From contig CM046309.1 in assembly GCA_025267735.1 (NCBI GenBank), forward strand, positions 30,574,702 through 30,638,701: a DNA stretch of 64,000 bases, in the 5' to 3' direction. Position numbers and translations under genes: made by a program. Each line of letters starts with the position of its first letter. The first letter of the stretch is position 1. The DNA is from Mactra quadrangularis (taxonomy: Eukaryota; Mollusca; Bivalvia; Venerida; Mactridae). This document shows positions 34,957-47,076 of this stretch, in pieces. The notes under the pieces are model-generated. The model was not told where the DNA came from. It saw nothing but the letters and a program-made list of their open reading frames with translations, and searched no databases.

Positions 34957-36030
34957 TTAAAAAACAGCAATGATGTACCAAATACTATAGGTACTAGTTA
35001 CTATTCTCGTATGGTTGAATGTAAATGATGTTCATAGTACTAAGTCTTGCTAGGGTGCTGCTTACATGTATATGCTTAAAACAAATTTTAATAAAATACA
35101 GTGGTGTCCTAAATTTTCTTTACATATGTTTTTTTCATATTTTCTCCTCGTTTTAAAAACACACATTTTGCTTAGTTTTTATGTATAATGTTTGGACACC
35201 AGTGTATATGTAACATCGGCAACCTTTTGTTTCATTGAATCTATTGGTTTTTTAAAACAATCTCTCTATAATGAATTATGTTGTTGGTAACAAGGATGTG
35301 AAAGGTATTTTGGTATAGCTCATTTATGTATATAACTTTACTGATTGGTTTACAGATCATACGTAACTGAATCATTTTTGATATTTTTATAAATACCAGC
35401 ATTGTGTCATAAATAGCATTGTGAACTGACATTGGTAATTGGTATAGAGCTATATGCTTTATAGCTGATGATTAGATAGACGTTATTAACTGATATGATA
35501 TTGTTATAATATTATGCATTCAGAAAGTTTTGTAAATATTGTGTTATCATAATTAATTTGAAACGATATTGTTATATTTGAAATAGCGAGTTAACGTGTG
35601 CATAAACTCAGTGTAATTAATCATATTATAGTACATGCAATTTAATTATATTTTCTTTAAGTAAACATTATGAGGACCTTTAACTATTATATGCACTTCA
35701 ATGATTCAATACTGTGTTTTGTGTATGTATGTATATGTATATTCAAGTGAAAAAGTTCTTAGATTTTGCCAATCTTTTCTGACTGATTTTTGCTCTAATT
35801 TTAATTACAGTTTTTATTGATGTGGTTTCCAATTGATGTTGCACAATTTGTTCAATATGCTGCTAAAACTTCAAAAAACCAAACTGACCTCTAACTCTCT
35901 GTCTGGTCACAGTTTCGCACCGTGATATAAACATAGATTTCCTGTGAGTTTTCTCACCAATGGCTTTTGACTCTTGGGTGGATCCTTCCTAACTTATGTA
36001 GGTGATTCCAGATGGTAGTCCACATTGGTA
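34957..36030. other. No gene recognised
   Basis: AT-rich unique DNA without supported features, lying between the hairpin repeat and the gag remnant. Confidence 0.5.
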
Positions 36031-36034
36031 GGTT

Positions 36035-37260
36035 TCACCAAGGGCTTCTCACGTTTAGAAGAATCCTCCTTAATATGTGTTGGGAATTTCCTCCTCCTTG
36101 GGGTCGTTCCTCCTCCCCTGATGATATTGAATATATATCTTGGTCTACATATGTTGGGGATCTTTGATGTGAGCTACTACCGGTTGCTGCGTCTTGCACA
36201 GACTTCGGGAGACTTTGGGTCCTCAACCTCACATCCTGGCACATAGTAGTTGGAAGGCAATCCTGTACTGGCTTCACTTTAGGAACATGCACCCTATTTT
36301 TTCCCTTGTCTCGGTTTGATATGTGTTCCAAGATCCAAGAGGCTTTAAAATGGAGTTTAGACTCTTCCTGTATGTCAATTATCCAACGCAAATCACGCTT
36401 AGATTTGGCGAGGGCATATTGATGACATAAATAACTATTGATGTCATCAGGTGTTAACCCAACTGATGACCCTTTTTATGTCCTTGGGTCCCTTGTTGCC
36501 CTTATAGCTGCCCAATTGTATTTGTAACTTTTTATTTTCCTGATGGCTTCATCAATAGATATAACATATAGATTTGACACATATAAGACTGCATCTTTAT
36601 CGGTAATACCATATGGCAGAACCTTCTAACAATGAATTCATCATTGAACTCTTCAGCTTTAACAGCTTATGTTTCAAACCTTTCCCTGAACTCTTTCAAG
36701 GTTTCCCCATTGTGTTGTCGTATTGACATCAATTGGGCCCTGTATGCTTCGGTTTTCTTCTCTACTATCAAATCTCTTCTCGAATTTGTCAAACAAGTTC
36801 GTGAATTCTATGTTAGGATTCCGTTGAATTAGGTATGCATTGTACACATTAGCAGTGTCAGTAAGGCAGAAACTAAAGTTGTCAGTTCGCTCTCTTGCTG
36901 ACCAACCATTTTGTCTGGCAAAAAATTGAAATTTGCTGATAAAAGCAAACCAGTTACTCTTTTCATTGAATACCATAGTTTTTGGTATGTTACCCATTGA
37001 TTTCGTAGGCAACTTTTCATTACCAAAATTAACGTGTTCTCTACCATTCTGTTTCTGGATCTGTCCAAGGGCCTGTCATTCACTAATTCCAAATATTCCG
37101 CCGCCCTTGCAGGTCTCTTAAAACCATTGACGGATGTTCTTCTTTCACCATCTTGCACATATTCTTCGTTGGATCTTCTCTTTCTTGCTGCGTCCCTGTA
37201 TTGTCGAACCGGAGTGTCCTCTTATAGGTTCATTCTTGTTAGACGTGGAATTGTCAAGTA
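36035..37260 (-). pseudogene. LTR-retroelement gag-like remnant, frameshifted
   Basis: Reading right to left, a basic N-terminal segment (RQYRDAARKRRSNEEYV, then ERRTSVNGFKRP) runs to about 37030, where the frame shifts. The next frame (to about 36674) carries a capsid-like block: NWFAFISKFQFFARQNGW, a CLTDTANVYNAYL segment and FDKFEKRFDSREEN. A further frame change follows, then GETLKEFRERF, a phrase typical of gag capsid regions. The last part (36035-36391) reads a hydrophilic tail without a visible CCHC zinc knuckle. Order and motifs fit a Ty3/gypsy-type gag. No protease, reverse transcriptase, integrase or LTR is seen nearby. At least two frame changes and an internal stop make it a pseudogene. 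Confidence 0.68.
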
Positions 37261-38620
37261 ACTGGTGAACTGCTTCGCATCTTACCGCTAATAATTTTTA
37301 AAAGACGATCTCTGACAATGTAATCACCCATACCATGCACCACAGGAACCCATTGGTGAATCACAACTTATATAGCCCAGAGTGCATTGTATAATGTTTA
37401 ATCATATAATAATAATTATAGTGGTATTGATAATCATCATAACAATAATAACAATGATAATTATAGCTATTGCTTACACATACCAGTCATCGCCTCAGTG
37501 TGTATTTTCTTATTCCGTTTTCACTGCCACCTGTCTTTCTTATGTCTAGAATAATACAGATAATATTATAAATTTTATGCATACTGACAAATCACATTTT
37601 TATACCCACTGCAAAGTACAAATCCACCACTTAAAGTCAAAAGTAACATGATTGTAATAGTTAGAACTGCGATTTTTGTTACCTTAGAAACGAGCTCAAC
37701 AACATGAAACTCAATCAGTGCTCATATATACATGTTAATATTTTGCTTTTTCAATTGTTTTGAAAGGATTCCCATAACTAGGACCGTATTTACTTATTCT
37801 ATAATAAAGCATGTCCTTTTTGAGTTTAGAATATGTTTATTTTATCTCCACGGAAATAATTCAAACAATAAATAAGTTCATGGTATTGTGTTGCTACATT
37901 TTATATTATAACTTCGAAATACTTGATTAAGCTTTCTTTGGAATTGCAGAGGGATTTTAAAAAACCCATAAATATTCAATTTCTGGAATTTGTTACCTTG
38001 GCAAACAAATACTCACCATAAAAAAGCGATTCCATGATGTGACAACATACGTATATAACTATAAAACTATCAATTTAGAGAACCAGTTTAAATAGAGATC
38101 AATATTTCCAAATTTAGCCATTCATTTTATACTTTTGCCAGTGGTTCATATTTCACCCTATATTGTTAAAATATTAAGGCTGGGTACATTTGTAATTAAT
38201 GATAAATTTTCCTGTCGTATGATAGAGTGTGAGCCACTTTTGCTGTAAGATCAAATTTAGGGGAAATAAACAAACTACTTCGCATCGATTAAATGTTATA
38301 CGAGGGTTGATCCAAAAGTTCGTATAATGGCTTTAAAAATTATTGTTAGTGGTAAATATAAAAACAAAAACTATGCAGTAAATAAATTTAACATGGGTGT
38401 CATATACTTGTAAAAAATTAAACGTCTACATCAAACATATATCACACAATTTAACATTTAATACACATACCCAGACAGATGCAGGGGAGCAATACGTCCA
38501 CAGCGGCCTAAAATATCTTTCGTATAAATGATATTTTGCTATCACATCATACTCTTTGTAATTTATAAGAAGATCCATAGAAATCACTAGATAGTTAAAG
38601 AGAACTTCGCATTTCATAGA
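37261..38620. other. No gene recognised
   Basis: AT-rich unique DNA with an ATAATAATTATA-type simple stretch at about 37405-37470. Nothing else is supported. Confidence 0.5.
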
Positions 38621-38677
38621 TATTTTGTTTGTTTGGGTTTTACGGCGCACCAACACAGAAAGGTCATATCGCGCCGA
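38621..38677 (-). repeat. SINE tail fragment, minus strand
   Basis: Only the conserved tail remains. On the plus strand it reads TTGTTTGTTTGGGTTTTACG, then GCGCACCAACACAGAAAGGT and CATATCGCGCC, the reverse complement of the tail seen in families A and B. The 63-residue plus-strand frame beginning here is incidental. Confidence 0.75.
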
Positions 38678-40090
38678 GTTTCATAGATATAAAGTCGCAT
38701 TAAAATTTGAATCAACTCTATTGAATAGTTTATCCAAACTAAATATGAACTGTCGAGAAAAATTGTACATTGTATTTAGATTTGTTGAATCTTGTCTTGC
38801 TGCTGTAGAAATAACTTTTTAAGATAATCGTTGATGTTTTATGGAAGGGTATACAAAATGTAGTTTCTGCTTAAATTTGTCACCCTGTACTTGAGTCACC
38901 CGTAGATTTCATTATCTTAAATAGAGACATATAGTTATTTATCAATCATTTCCGGGGTATTGAATTTGACAAAAACTTGTATTAACCAATGTGTTGAAAC
39001 TGAAGTTCATGCATGATACCCTCCGACTCGTTGTGATGTTTAAAAGTGCTTTTAAGTCCTGATTCGTTTGCGTATATGTATAATACACATTAAGAGGAAT
39101 GGCTTGGTGCAGTTTTATCAATGTTTCAAAACTAAGGATTTCTTGAGTGGAACATAGAGGTTAATGCTAAGAACACAGTGATACAAATTGGGTGGGTTCA
39201 GGATCATGAGGATTAGGGCTTAGCTTTTGGGGACATTGATATGTTTTGTCTTAATTAGGTAAAATAATTTTTATTGCAAGTCAGCCATCTTGGAATAATG
39301 GTGATCAGAGACTTTCTTTAGCCCTGGTGAATAGGTGGGAATGGTAGCGGAAATGACCGCCCTAAACGGACCAGTGAACCCCCATGGTGTAAAAATCCCT
39401 GCCCGTGCCCCTCCCTGTACCTTATGCATGCTTGTCCGTGCTCCGTGTCCCCTACTAATCTGCTTTTCTTTTTCAGGACATCTTTTGTTATATTTTGTTA
39501 ATTTCCTTTGGTATAATAAACTTGCCAGTTTAAAATACATATTTCTTTCGGGTTTCTCTTCTCGTGTTTTGTCTATTTCAGATTCTGACTGATACCTTGG
39601 GTTAAGAAATATGTACACGACAATGCTACAAGGTAAGTCTCAATAAAAGCCAAACTTTCACAAAATATCTTGAACTTAATTTTTAATTTCAAGTTTTTAT
39701 TTTGAACGATAGTTTTACTAATTTAATAGTGTCAAAAGAAATCCAGTACAGTAGTTGTTTTAAAGCCATAATTATCATATAAAAAATGACGAGTATGTTT
39801 GAATGATTTTTAATTCTATTGTTATGATTTCAGTTTGTTAATAAACTGTTTATTTTAGTCTCAAGTGAAATATGAGTTTGCTTTTTTAAGTTTATAATAC
39901 AACCCATTATAGTTTTTTATGTTGAAACATTTTATGTACTTTCAATTTTAATATCACCTAGACTAATAACAGTCGTTCCAACAGCATTGACTCGATATCA
40001 AGAGTAAAAAACGCTAGAGTCTGTTATTGAATTCCTACTTCTGTTTGTTTGTAAAACTTTTGCCTGATTTTAAAGTTAAAAGTTTAAAAG
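38678..40090. other. No gene recognised
   Basis: Unique DNA. At 39300-39470 a GC-richer stretch (GGTGGGAATGGTAGCGGAAA and CCTGCCCGTGCCCCTCCCTG) supports frames of 85 residues (+) and 115 residues (-). Neither has a recognisable domain. It may be a fragment of a dispersed element. Confidence 0.4.
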
Positions 40091-40094
40091 TTAA

Positions 40095-40339
40095 AGTGCG
40101 GCTTAAAGTCTGCTTCCATCTACATGTTCAGCCGACTTTACAATCTTGTACAATAACTCCTGGTCACTGAAATCACCCTCAGGCAGGCGATCCTTCACAG
40201 TACCCATTTACACCTGGGTGGAGTGGAATAATTGTAGGTTAATTTCTTGCTCAAGGAAATTAGCAGTTCCCCTAGCGGGGATCGAACCCGGGACCTCTCG
40301 ATCCCAAAGCGCGCGTCCTACCACTGGACCACTGCTTAT
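40095..40339 (-). repeat. SINE family C, minus strand
   Basis: On the minus strand the head reads AAGCAGTGGTCCAGTGGTAG (A-box region), then GGTCCCGGGTTCGATCCCCG (B box), both strong. A body containing AAATTAACCTACAATTATTC, CACCCAGGTGTAAATGGGTA and GAGTTATTGTACAAGATTG follows. This is a different tRNA-derived family from A and B. Minus-strand frames across it are not genes. Confidence 0.8.
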
Positions 40340-40346
40340 ATTTAGG

Positions 40347-40527
40347 TACAGTACAACCTCTCTTGAACAACACCCACTGGGAGGAACTAAAATGCGTTGC
40401 TGTTCAGAGGTTGTTGCTCTGCAGAGGTCAACTTCCATTACAAATGCGCCAAACGTGATTGCAAAAATCTGTTAATATTGTTGCACAGAGGATTTGTTCT
40501 GTAGAGCGACGCAGAGGTAATACAGTA
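40347..40527. mobile_element. MITE with TACAGTACAACCTCT ends
   Basis: The left end TACAGTACAACCTCTCTTGA and the right end GCAGAGGTAATACAGTA are imperfect inverted repeats. The interior has repeated TTGCTCTGCAGAGG/TTGTTCTGTAGAG words. It lies immediately beside the head of SINE C and has no coding capacity. Confidence 0.65.
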
Positions 40528-40871
40528 TTCAGCTTCTAATTTTATATCGTAGAGAAACATTCCTGTATGGTTCTTATCCCCATATGTTCTATTTTAGGTT
40601 GAAATGGATGTCTATGGATCTAGACGAGTAAGAAAATACAAAATTTGTTCCATTTGGAGATGGATTGGTGAGGTAATGAAAACATTACCTTAAGATATAA
40701 GCTAGAGTGGTAAGTACTATGAAATTCTCCGAAATTTTATCAATCAGCCTTAATGATGTTTATGAACATCAATGAAAATATCGTTGTTGTACTATTGCGT
40801 CACTCTTCATAGAAAGAAAATTTACAGGTATTGATCAGTTATCAGTAGCATCTTATAATATACTTATTCTA

Positions 40872-41157
40872 ACCCGAGTTGGTTGCGCCCAGTTAGTAGC
40901 GCGCCGGGATTAGGAATCTCTGTGTGCCGAAGGGGTACTGTTTCGAGTCTCACTCGGAATGGTTATATCCTTCCGTGAAAATTTGACAGTTATGTCAATT
41001 TTCCTTCATTTATTAGGTATATGGAGAAGTTCCGACGTTGTGGAAAGGTGGGCAAGTACTGGCTATAGACAAGTGTCCAGGATAAATAGGTTAGGTGCGC
41101 TGGACGCTGTAAAGAAACCAAAATGTGTTGACAATGCTTTAAACCTAGTATAAAAAG
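40872..41157 (+). repeat. SINE family A, full length, 12-bp target duplication
   Basis: A tRNA-like head (GCGCCCAGTTAGTAGCGCGC; B-box-like GTTTCGAGTCTC) is followed by the family body (TTATATCCTTCCGTGAAAAT, ATGTCAATTTTCC, ATGGAGAAGTTCC) and tail. The direct repeat TACTTATTCTAA occurs at both borders (40861-40872 and 41158-41169), evidence of LINE-type retrotransposition. Confidence 0.9.
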
Positions 41158-41322
41158 TACTTATTCTAATGAGACTTTGATATATAATTTCAGGTTAATT
41201 GCTATGGACACAAAGATTCAGGAAACATATCAAGAAATTTCGATGTTTTCAGTCAACTGCTACAGAAGAACGAACGAATATCAAGATCCGTTTGCATGTT
41301 ATAATTTGGCCTGTTCATTCCT

Positions 41323-41448
41323 AACAAGTCGTCTCGGACTTTTTGTCCTTGAGATGTTTGTTGGCCAATTCCATGCCCTTGATATTATTTGGCCTGGTAA
41401 TTAACAAGTCGTCTCGGACATTTTGTCCTTGAGATGTTTGTTGTCCAA
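41323..41448 (+). repeat. ~46-bp direct duplication, 80 bp apart
   Basis: AACAAGTCGTCTCGGAC, TTTTGTCCTTGAGATG and TTTGTTG recur at about 41323-41368 and 41403-41448 with two or three differences. The copies are separated by about 35 bp containing CCATGCCCTTGATATTATTT. It is a simple local duplication. Confidence 0.8.
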
Positions 41449-41815
41449 GTACAATTTTCGAATGTTCGGTGTTGCTTTTTACTTAGAACACATTCATAAG
41501 TATCACAACCATATCCCCTGGCAACATTTGTTGCACGGAGTCAAACGGCGGATATTTGTGACAACTTGTGCATCGAGTACAGATGTTTGCATCGTCCATG
41601 GTTGAATTTTATTTACCTGTCGCTGCCTCAAACATGAACCCTACCTATTTAAATACTCGATAATATTCGTTCTTAATTACCGGTTTATTATTTGTGAACT
41701 ATCGCAAGTATGGAAATGATTGGAATTCGGGATATATGTATGCGCCACCGACAGTTGAATACAATTTAACTATGAACGATTCGTCAATATCTGAAGGGAG
41801 TTCAGTTACCACGAA

Positions 41816-42075
41816 CGTTACAGAACGTTCCGTAACGATACATTGGGAACTCCTCGGCCATTTGCTGCAAATCTCCATATTTAGACGCTATTTAGAAAGC
41901 ACCGGTGTTAAAGTAAACACATATATGGTCGTGTAGGGAATGAGTGATGTTTTGTCTTTAATCCATTAATTTTGAAACATCACTCATTGCCTTAACGATC
42001 ACATATTTGTGTATTAGATTAGATTATTAATGGCCGAGGAGTTCTGAATGTATCGTTATGTAACGTTCTGTAACG
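41816..42075. mobile_element. 260-bp fold-back palindrome
   Basis: The outer arms CGTTACAGAACGTTCCGTAA + CGATACATTGGGAACTCCTC and GAGGAGTTCTGAATGTATCG + TTATGTAACGTTCTGTAACG are imperfect reverse complements. An inner pair, GGGAATGAGTGATGTTT and GAAACATCACTCATTGCC, gives a second hairpin at the centre. Embedded CATTGGGAAC/GTTCTGAATG resembles the CATTCGGAAC ends, so it may be a distant relative whose arms extend further. No target duplication was found. Confidence 0.7.
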
Positions 42076-42121
42076 TTTTGTTTGATTGAACACGCTACTG
42101 GTTATGTTTAAAAAGTAGTGA

Positions 42122-42182
42122 CATTCGGAACACTTTGACTGTTAATTAAATGTAATAATAAACAGCCGAGGAGCTCCAAATG
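42122..42182. mobile_element. CATTCGGAAC-family miniature element, 61 bp
   Basis: It starts CATTCGGAACACTTTGACTG and ends AGCCGAGGAGCTCCAAATG, where the right end has two substitutions. No target duplication is detectable. It sits between the 41816 palindrome and the 48-bp satellite. Confidence 0.55.
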
Positions 42183-42357
42183 TAATTGACACAAGCTGCT
42201 GCCACTGTAACTTTGATCTAGCGGGATCTAGAGTTATGGAAATTCTCTAATGAGGCGAGACTACTGAACATCAGTTTTCGTACACGCCCATCTGAGGCGA
42301 GGTTTTAATTACGGAAGTTCCGTCATCCAACATAAAGTTCTACATGAGACATCGCTT

Positions 42358-45300
42358 CAGTTGCTTCAGAACTTCCGTTATCCTAGACAGCTCTATATAG
42401 CAGGACTAGAGTTACGGAACATCCGTTATCCTAGACAGCTCTATATAGCAGGACTAGAGGTACGGAACCTCCGTCACCCTAGACAGCTCTATATAGCAGG
42501 ACTAGAGTTACGGAACTTCCGTTATCCTAGACAGCTTTATATAGCAGGACTAGAGTTACGGGAACTTCCGTTATCAGAGACAGCCTTATAAAGCAGGATT
42601 AGAGTTACGGAACTTCCGTTATCCTAGACAGCTCTTTATAGCAGGACTAGAGTTACGGAACTTCCGTTATCCTAGACAGCTCTATATAGCAAGACTAGAG
42701 ATACGGAACCCTCGTCACCCTTGACAGCTCTATATGGCAGGACTAGAGTTACGGAACTTCCGTTATCCTAGACAGCTCTATATAGCAGGACTAGAGTTAC
42801 GGAACTTCCGTTATCCTAGACAATTCTATATAGCAAGACTAAAGATACGAACTTCATCACCCTTGACAGCTCTATATGGCAGGACTAGAATTACGGAACT
42901 TCCGTTATCCTAGACAGCTCTATCAAGCAGGACTTGAGATTCGGAACCTTCGTCACCCTAGACAGCCATATATAGCAGGACTAGAGTTACGGAACTTCCG
43001 TTATCCCAGACAGCTCTATATAGCAGGACTAGAGTTACGGAAGTTCCGTTATCCTATAAAGCTCTTTACAGCAGGACTAGAGATACGGAACCTTCGTCAC
43101 CCTAGACAGTTTATATGGCAGATTTAGAGTTACGGAACTTCCGTTATCCTAGACAGCTCTATATAGCAGGACTAGAGATACGGAACCTTCGTCACCCTAG
43201 ACAGTTTATATGGCAGGATTAGAGTTACGGAACTTCCGTTATCCGACACAGCTCTATATAGCAGGACTAGAGATACGGAACCTTCGTCACCTTAGACCGC
43301 CATATATAGCAGGACTAGAGTTACGGAACTTCCGTTATCCAAGACAGCTCTATATAGCAGGACTAGAGATACGGAACCTTCGTCACCCTAGACAGTTTAT
43401 ATGGCAGGATTAGAGTTACGGAACTTCCGTTATCCGACACAGCTCTATATAGCAGGACTAGAGATACGGAACCTTCGTCACCTTAGACCGCCATATATAG
43501 CAGGACTAGAGTTACGGAACTTCCGTTACCCTAGACAGCTCTATATAGCATCACTAGAGATACGGAACCTTCGTCACCCTAGACAGTTCTATATAGCAGG
43601 ACTAGAGTTACGGAACTTCCTTTATCATAGATAGCTCTATATAGCAGGACTAGTGTTACGAAACTTCCGTTATCCTATACAGCTCTTTATGGCAGGACTA
43701 GAGTTACGAAACTTCCGTTATCCTAGACAGCTTTATATAGCAGGACTAAAGTTACGGAACTTCCGTTATCCTAGACAGCTCTGTATAGCAGGACTAGAGT
43801 TACGGAACTTCCGTTATCCTAGACAGCTTTATATAGCAGATTTAAAATTACGGAACTTCCGTTATCCGAAATAGCTCCATATAGCAGGACTAGAGTTTCG
43901 AAACTTCCGTTATCCAAGACAGCTCTATATAGCAGGACTAGAGATACGGAACCCTCGTCACCCTAGACAGTTTATATGGCAGGATTAGAATTACGGAACT
44001 TCCGGTATCCTAGACAGCTCCATATAGCAGGACTAGAGTTTCGAAACTTCCGTTATCCAAAACAGCTCTGTATAGCAGGACTAGAGATACGGAACCTTCG
44101 TCACCCTAGACAGCTCTATATAGCAGGACTAGAGTTACGGAACTTCCGTTATCCTAGACAGCTCTATATAGCAGGACTAGAGTTACGGAACTTCCGTAAT
44201 CCTAGACAGCTCTTTATTGCAGGACTAGAGTTACGGAATTTCCCATACTAGACAACTCTATATAGCAGGACTAAAGTTACGAAACTTCCGTTATCCTAGT
44301 CAGCTCTTTATAGCAAGACTAGTTACGAAACTTCCGTTATCCTAGACAGCTCTTTATAGCAGTACTAGAGTTATGGAATTTCCGTTATCCTAGACAGCTC
44401 TTTATGGCAGGACTAGAGTTACGGAACTTCCGTTATCCTAGACAGCTCTTTATGGCAGGACTAGAGTTACGGAACTTCCGTTATCCTAGACAGCTCTATA
44501 TAGCAGGACTAGAGTAACGGAACTTCCGTTATCCAACACAGCTCTATATAGCAGGACTAGAGATACGGTACCTTCGTCACCCTAGACAGCTCTATATAGC
44601 AGGACTAGAGTTACGGAACTTCCGTTATTCTAGACAGCTCTATAAAGCAGGACTAGAGTTACGGAACTTCCGTTATCCTAGACAGCTCTTTATGGCAGGA
44701 CTAGAGTTACGGAACTTCCGTTATCCTAGACAGCTTTATATAGCAGGACTAGAGTTACGGAACTTCCGTTATCCTAGACAGCTCTTTATTGCAGGACTAG
44801 AGTTACGGAATTTCCCATACTAGACAGCTCTATATAGCAGGACTAAAGTTACGAAACTTCCGTTATCCTAGTCAGCTCTTTATAGCAGGACTAGAGTAAC
44901 GGAACTTCCGTTATCCAACACAGCTCTATATAGCAGGACTAGAGATACGGTACCTTCGTCACCCTAGACAGCTCTATATAGCAGGACTAGAGTTACGGAA
45001 CTTCCGTTATTCTAGACAGCTCTATAAAGCAGGACTAGAGTTACGGAACTTCCGTTATCCTAGACAGCTCTTTATGGCAGGACTAGAGTTACGGAACTTC
45101 CGTTATCCTAGACAGCTTTATATAGCAGGACTAGAGTTACGGAACTTCCGTTATCCTAGACAGCTCTTTATTGCAGGACTAGAGTTACGGAATTTCCCAT
45201 ACTAGACAGCTCTATATAGCAGGACTAAAGTTACGAAACTCCCGTTATCCTAGTCAGCTCTTTATAGCAGGACTAGTTACAAAACTTCCGTTATCCTAGA

Positions 45301-46240
45301 CAGCTCTTTATAGCAGGACTAGAGTTACGGAACCTTCGTCACCCTAGACAGCTCTATATGGCAGGACTAGAGTTACGGAACTTCCGTTATCTTAGACAGC
45401 TCTATATAGCAGGAATAGAGATTCGGAACCTTCGTTACCCTAGACAGCTCTATATGGCAGGACTGGAGTTACGGAACTTACGTTATCTTAGACAGCTCTA
45501 TATAGCAGGACTAGAGATTCGGAACCTTCGTTACCCTAGACAGCTCTATATGGCAGAACTGGAGTTACGGAACTTCCGTTATCTTAGACAGGCTAAGACA
45601 GCTCTATATAGCAGGACTAGAGATACGGAACCTTCGTTACCTTAGACAGCTCTACATGGCAGGACTAGAGTTACGGAACTTCCGTAATCCTAGACAGATC
45701 TGTATAGCAGGACTATAGTTACGAAACTTCCGTTATCCTAGACAGCTCTATAGCAGGACCAGAACTACGTCACCCTAGTCAGCTCTATATGGCAGGACTA
45801 GAGTTAGGGAAATTCCGTTATCCTAGACGGCTCTATATAGCAGGACTAGAGTAACGGAACTTCCGTTATCCTAGACAGCTTTATATAGCATGACTACAGA
45901 TACGGAACCTTCGTCACCCTAGACAGCTCTATATAGCAGGACTAGAGTTACGGAACTTCCGTTATCCTAGACAGCTCTAAATAGCAGGACTAGAGTTATG
46001 AAACTTCCGTTATCCTAGACAGCTCTATATAGCAGGACTAGAGTTATTGAACTTCCGTTATCCTAGACAGATCTATATAGCAGGACTAGAGTTGTTGAAC
46101 TTCCGTTATCCTAGACAGCTCTATATAGCAGGACTAGAGTTGTTGAACTTCCGTTATCCTAGACAGCTCTATATAGCAGGACTAGAGTCATGGAATTTCC
46201 GTAACCCTAGACAGCTCTATTTAGCAGGCCTAGAGTAACG
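42358..46240 (+). repeat. 48-bp satellite, block 1
   Basis: About 80 tandem monomers run GGAACTTCCGTTATCCTAGA, CAGCTCTATATAGCAGGACT, AGAGTTAC. A second class reads GATACGGAACCTTCGTCACC and is interspersed. Because 48 is a multiple of three, the plus strand reads as the 16-residue repeat LRNFRYPRQLYIAGLE. Frames of 60-95 residues recur but are broken by small indels, so it is not a credible gene. Higher-order periods of 191 bp (43210/43401) and 382 bp (44511/44893) are visible. Confidence 0.95.
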
Positions 46241-46476
46241 GGTGATACTGCACTTTACCGGTATGTAGTTATTCACCGGAAGTATAAATATAACCCAAAC
46301 CCTTCACCTGTTTGAATGAAAGGTGACTTTATTTGAATTTCATGATATTTTCTGTCTCTTATCAGGGGCTGCTGCTCCCGTAACCCCGATTTTTAACGGT
46401 CACCGTCAATACTGCTCGATGAAAAATGCAAATGGCGCATGCGCAGTAGGCGCGTATAGGTAAGTGCATTCTAGCC
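46241..46476. mobile_element. 236-bp non-autonomous DNA element in the satellite, 8-bp target duplication
   Basis: The ends are GGTGATACTGCACTTTACC and, on the opposite strand, GGCTAGAATGCACTTACC. Flanking direct repeats GAGTAACG lie at 46233-46240 and 46477-46484 and are target satellite sequence. An extra matching G makes the apparent repeat 9 bp. The interior is unique (TTTGAATTTCATGATATTTT, CGCATGCGCAGTAGGCGC) and non-coding. The superfamily is unresolved: 8-bp duplications fit hAT or Merlin. Confidence 0.8.
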
Positions 46477-46709
46477 GAGTAACGGAAATCCCCTTACCCT
46501 AGACAGCTCTATGAAGCAGGACTAGAGTTACGGAACTTGCGTTATCCTAGACAGCTCTATATGGCAGGACAATAGTTACGGAACTTCAGTTATTCCATAC
46601 AGCTTTTTATAGCAGGACTAGAGTTACGGAACTTGCGTTATCCTAGACAGCTCTGTAAAGCAGGACTACAGTTACGGAACTTCCGTTATCCTAGACATCT
46701 CTATATAGC
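46477..46709 (+). repeat. 48-bp satellite, block 1b between two insertions
   Basis: About five diverged monomers (TTACGGAACTTGCGTTATCC and relatives) lie between the 236-bp element and the 367-bp MITE. They end in CTATATAGC, the left target duplication of the MITE. Confidence 0.9.
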
Positions 46710-47076
46710 CATTCGGAACAATTTCGGCGATCATCTACGAAGATATACCTCGTATATTAAACGTAGTAGGAATACAACCAAGTTATGAGGTCAGGCGATT
46801 AACCTTATAGGTTATGTAGTGCCGATGTAAACAACCAACATGGCAGATCATTTGCAGAAAGTATCAACTTTGATTTAAGTGAATATCAGTTACAGGCATT
46901 GAAGAGCTTTAACTTTAAACTTTTACTGCCCATAATCGTCCGTCATTTTTGGTGTGTGCAAGCGTTCTATTGAGTAAACGTTGGGAACGAGGCTAGATTC
47001 TATGTTGGAACTACTTTCGCTCCTCGTGATATCCGAGGTGTATTTGCGTGGAAAATCGCCGAAGTAGTTCCGAATG
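46710..47076. mobile_element. CATTCGGAAC MITE, 367 bp, inserted in the satellite
   Basis: It starts CATTCGGAACAATTTCGGCG and ends CGCCGAAGTAGTTCCGAATG. It is homologous along its length to 18108-18488, sharing GAATACAACCAAGTTATGAG, GTGCCGATGTAAACAA and CATAATCGTCCGTCATTTTT, with one ~30-bp deletion and a small insertion. The left flank is CTATATAGC and the right flank CTATATAC, a 9-bp target duplication with one base lost. It is therefore younger than this satellite block. Confidence 0.93.

Noticed and set aside
39271..39618. 115-residue minus-strand frame and 85-residue plus-strand frame as a gene
   Set aside because: No recognisable motif; both strands are open across the same GC-richer patch, and no splice or promoter evidence supports either.
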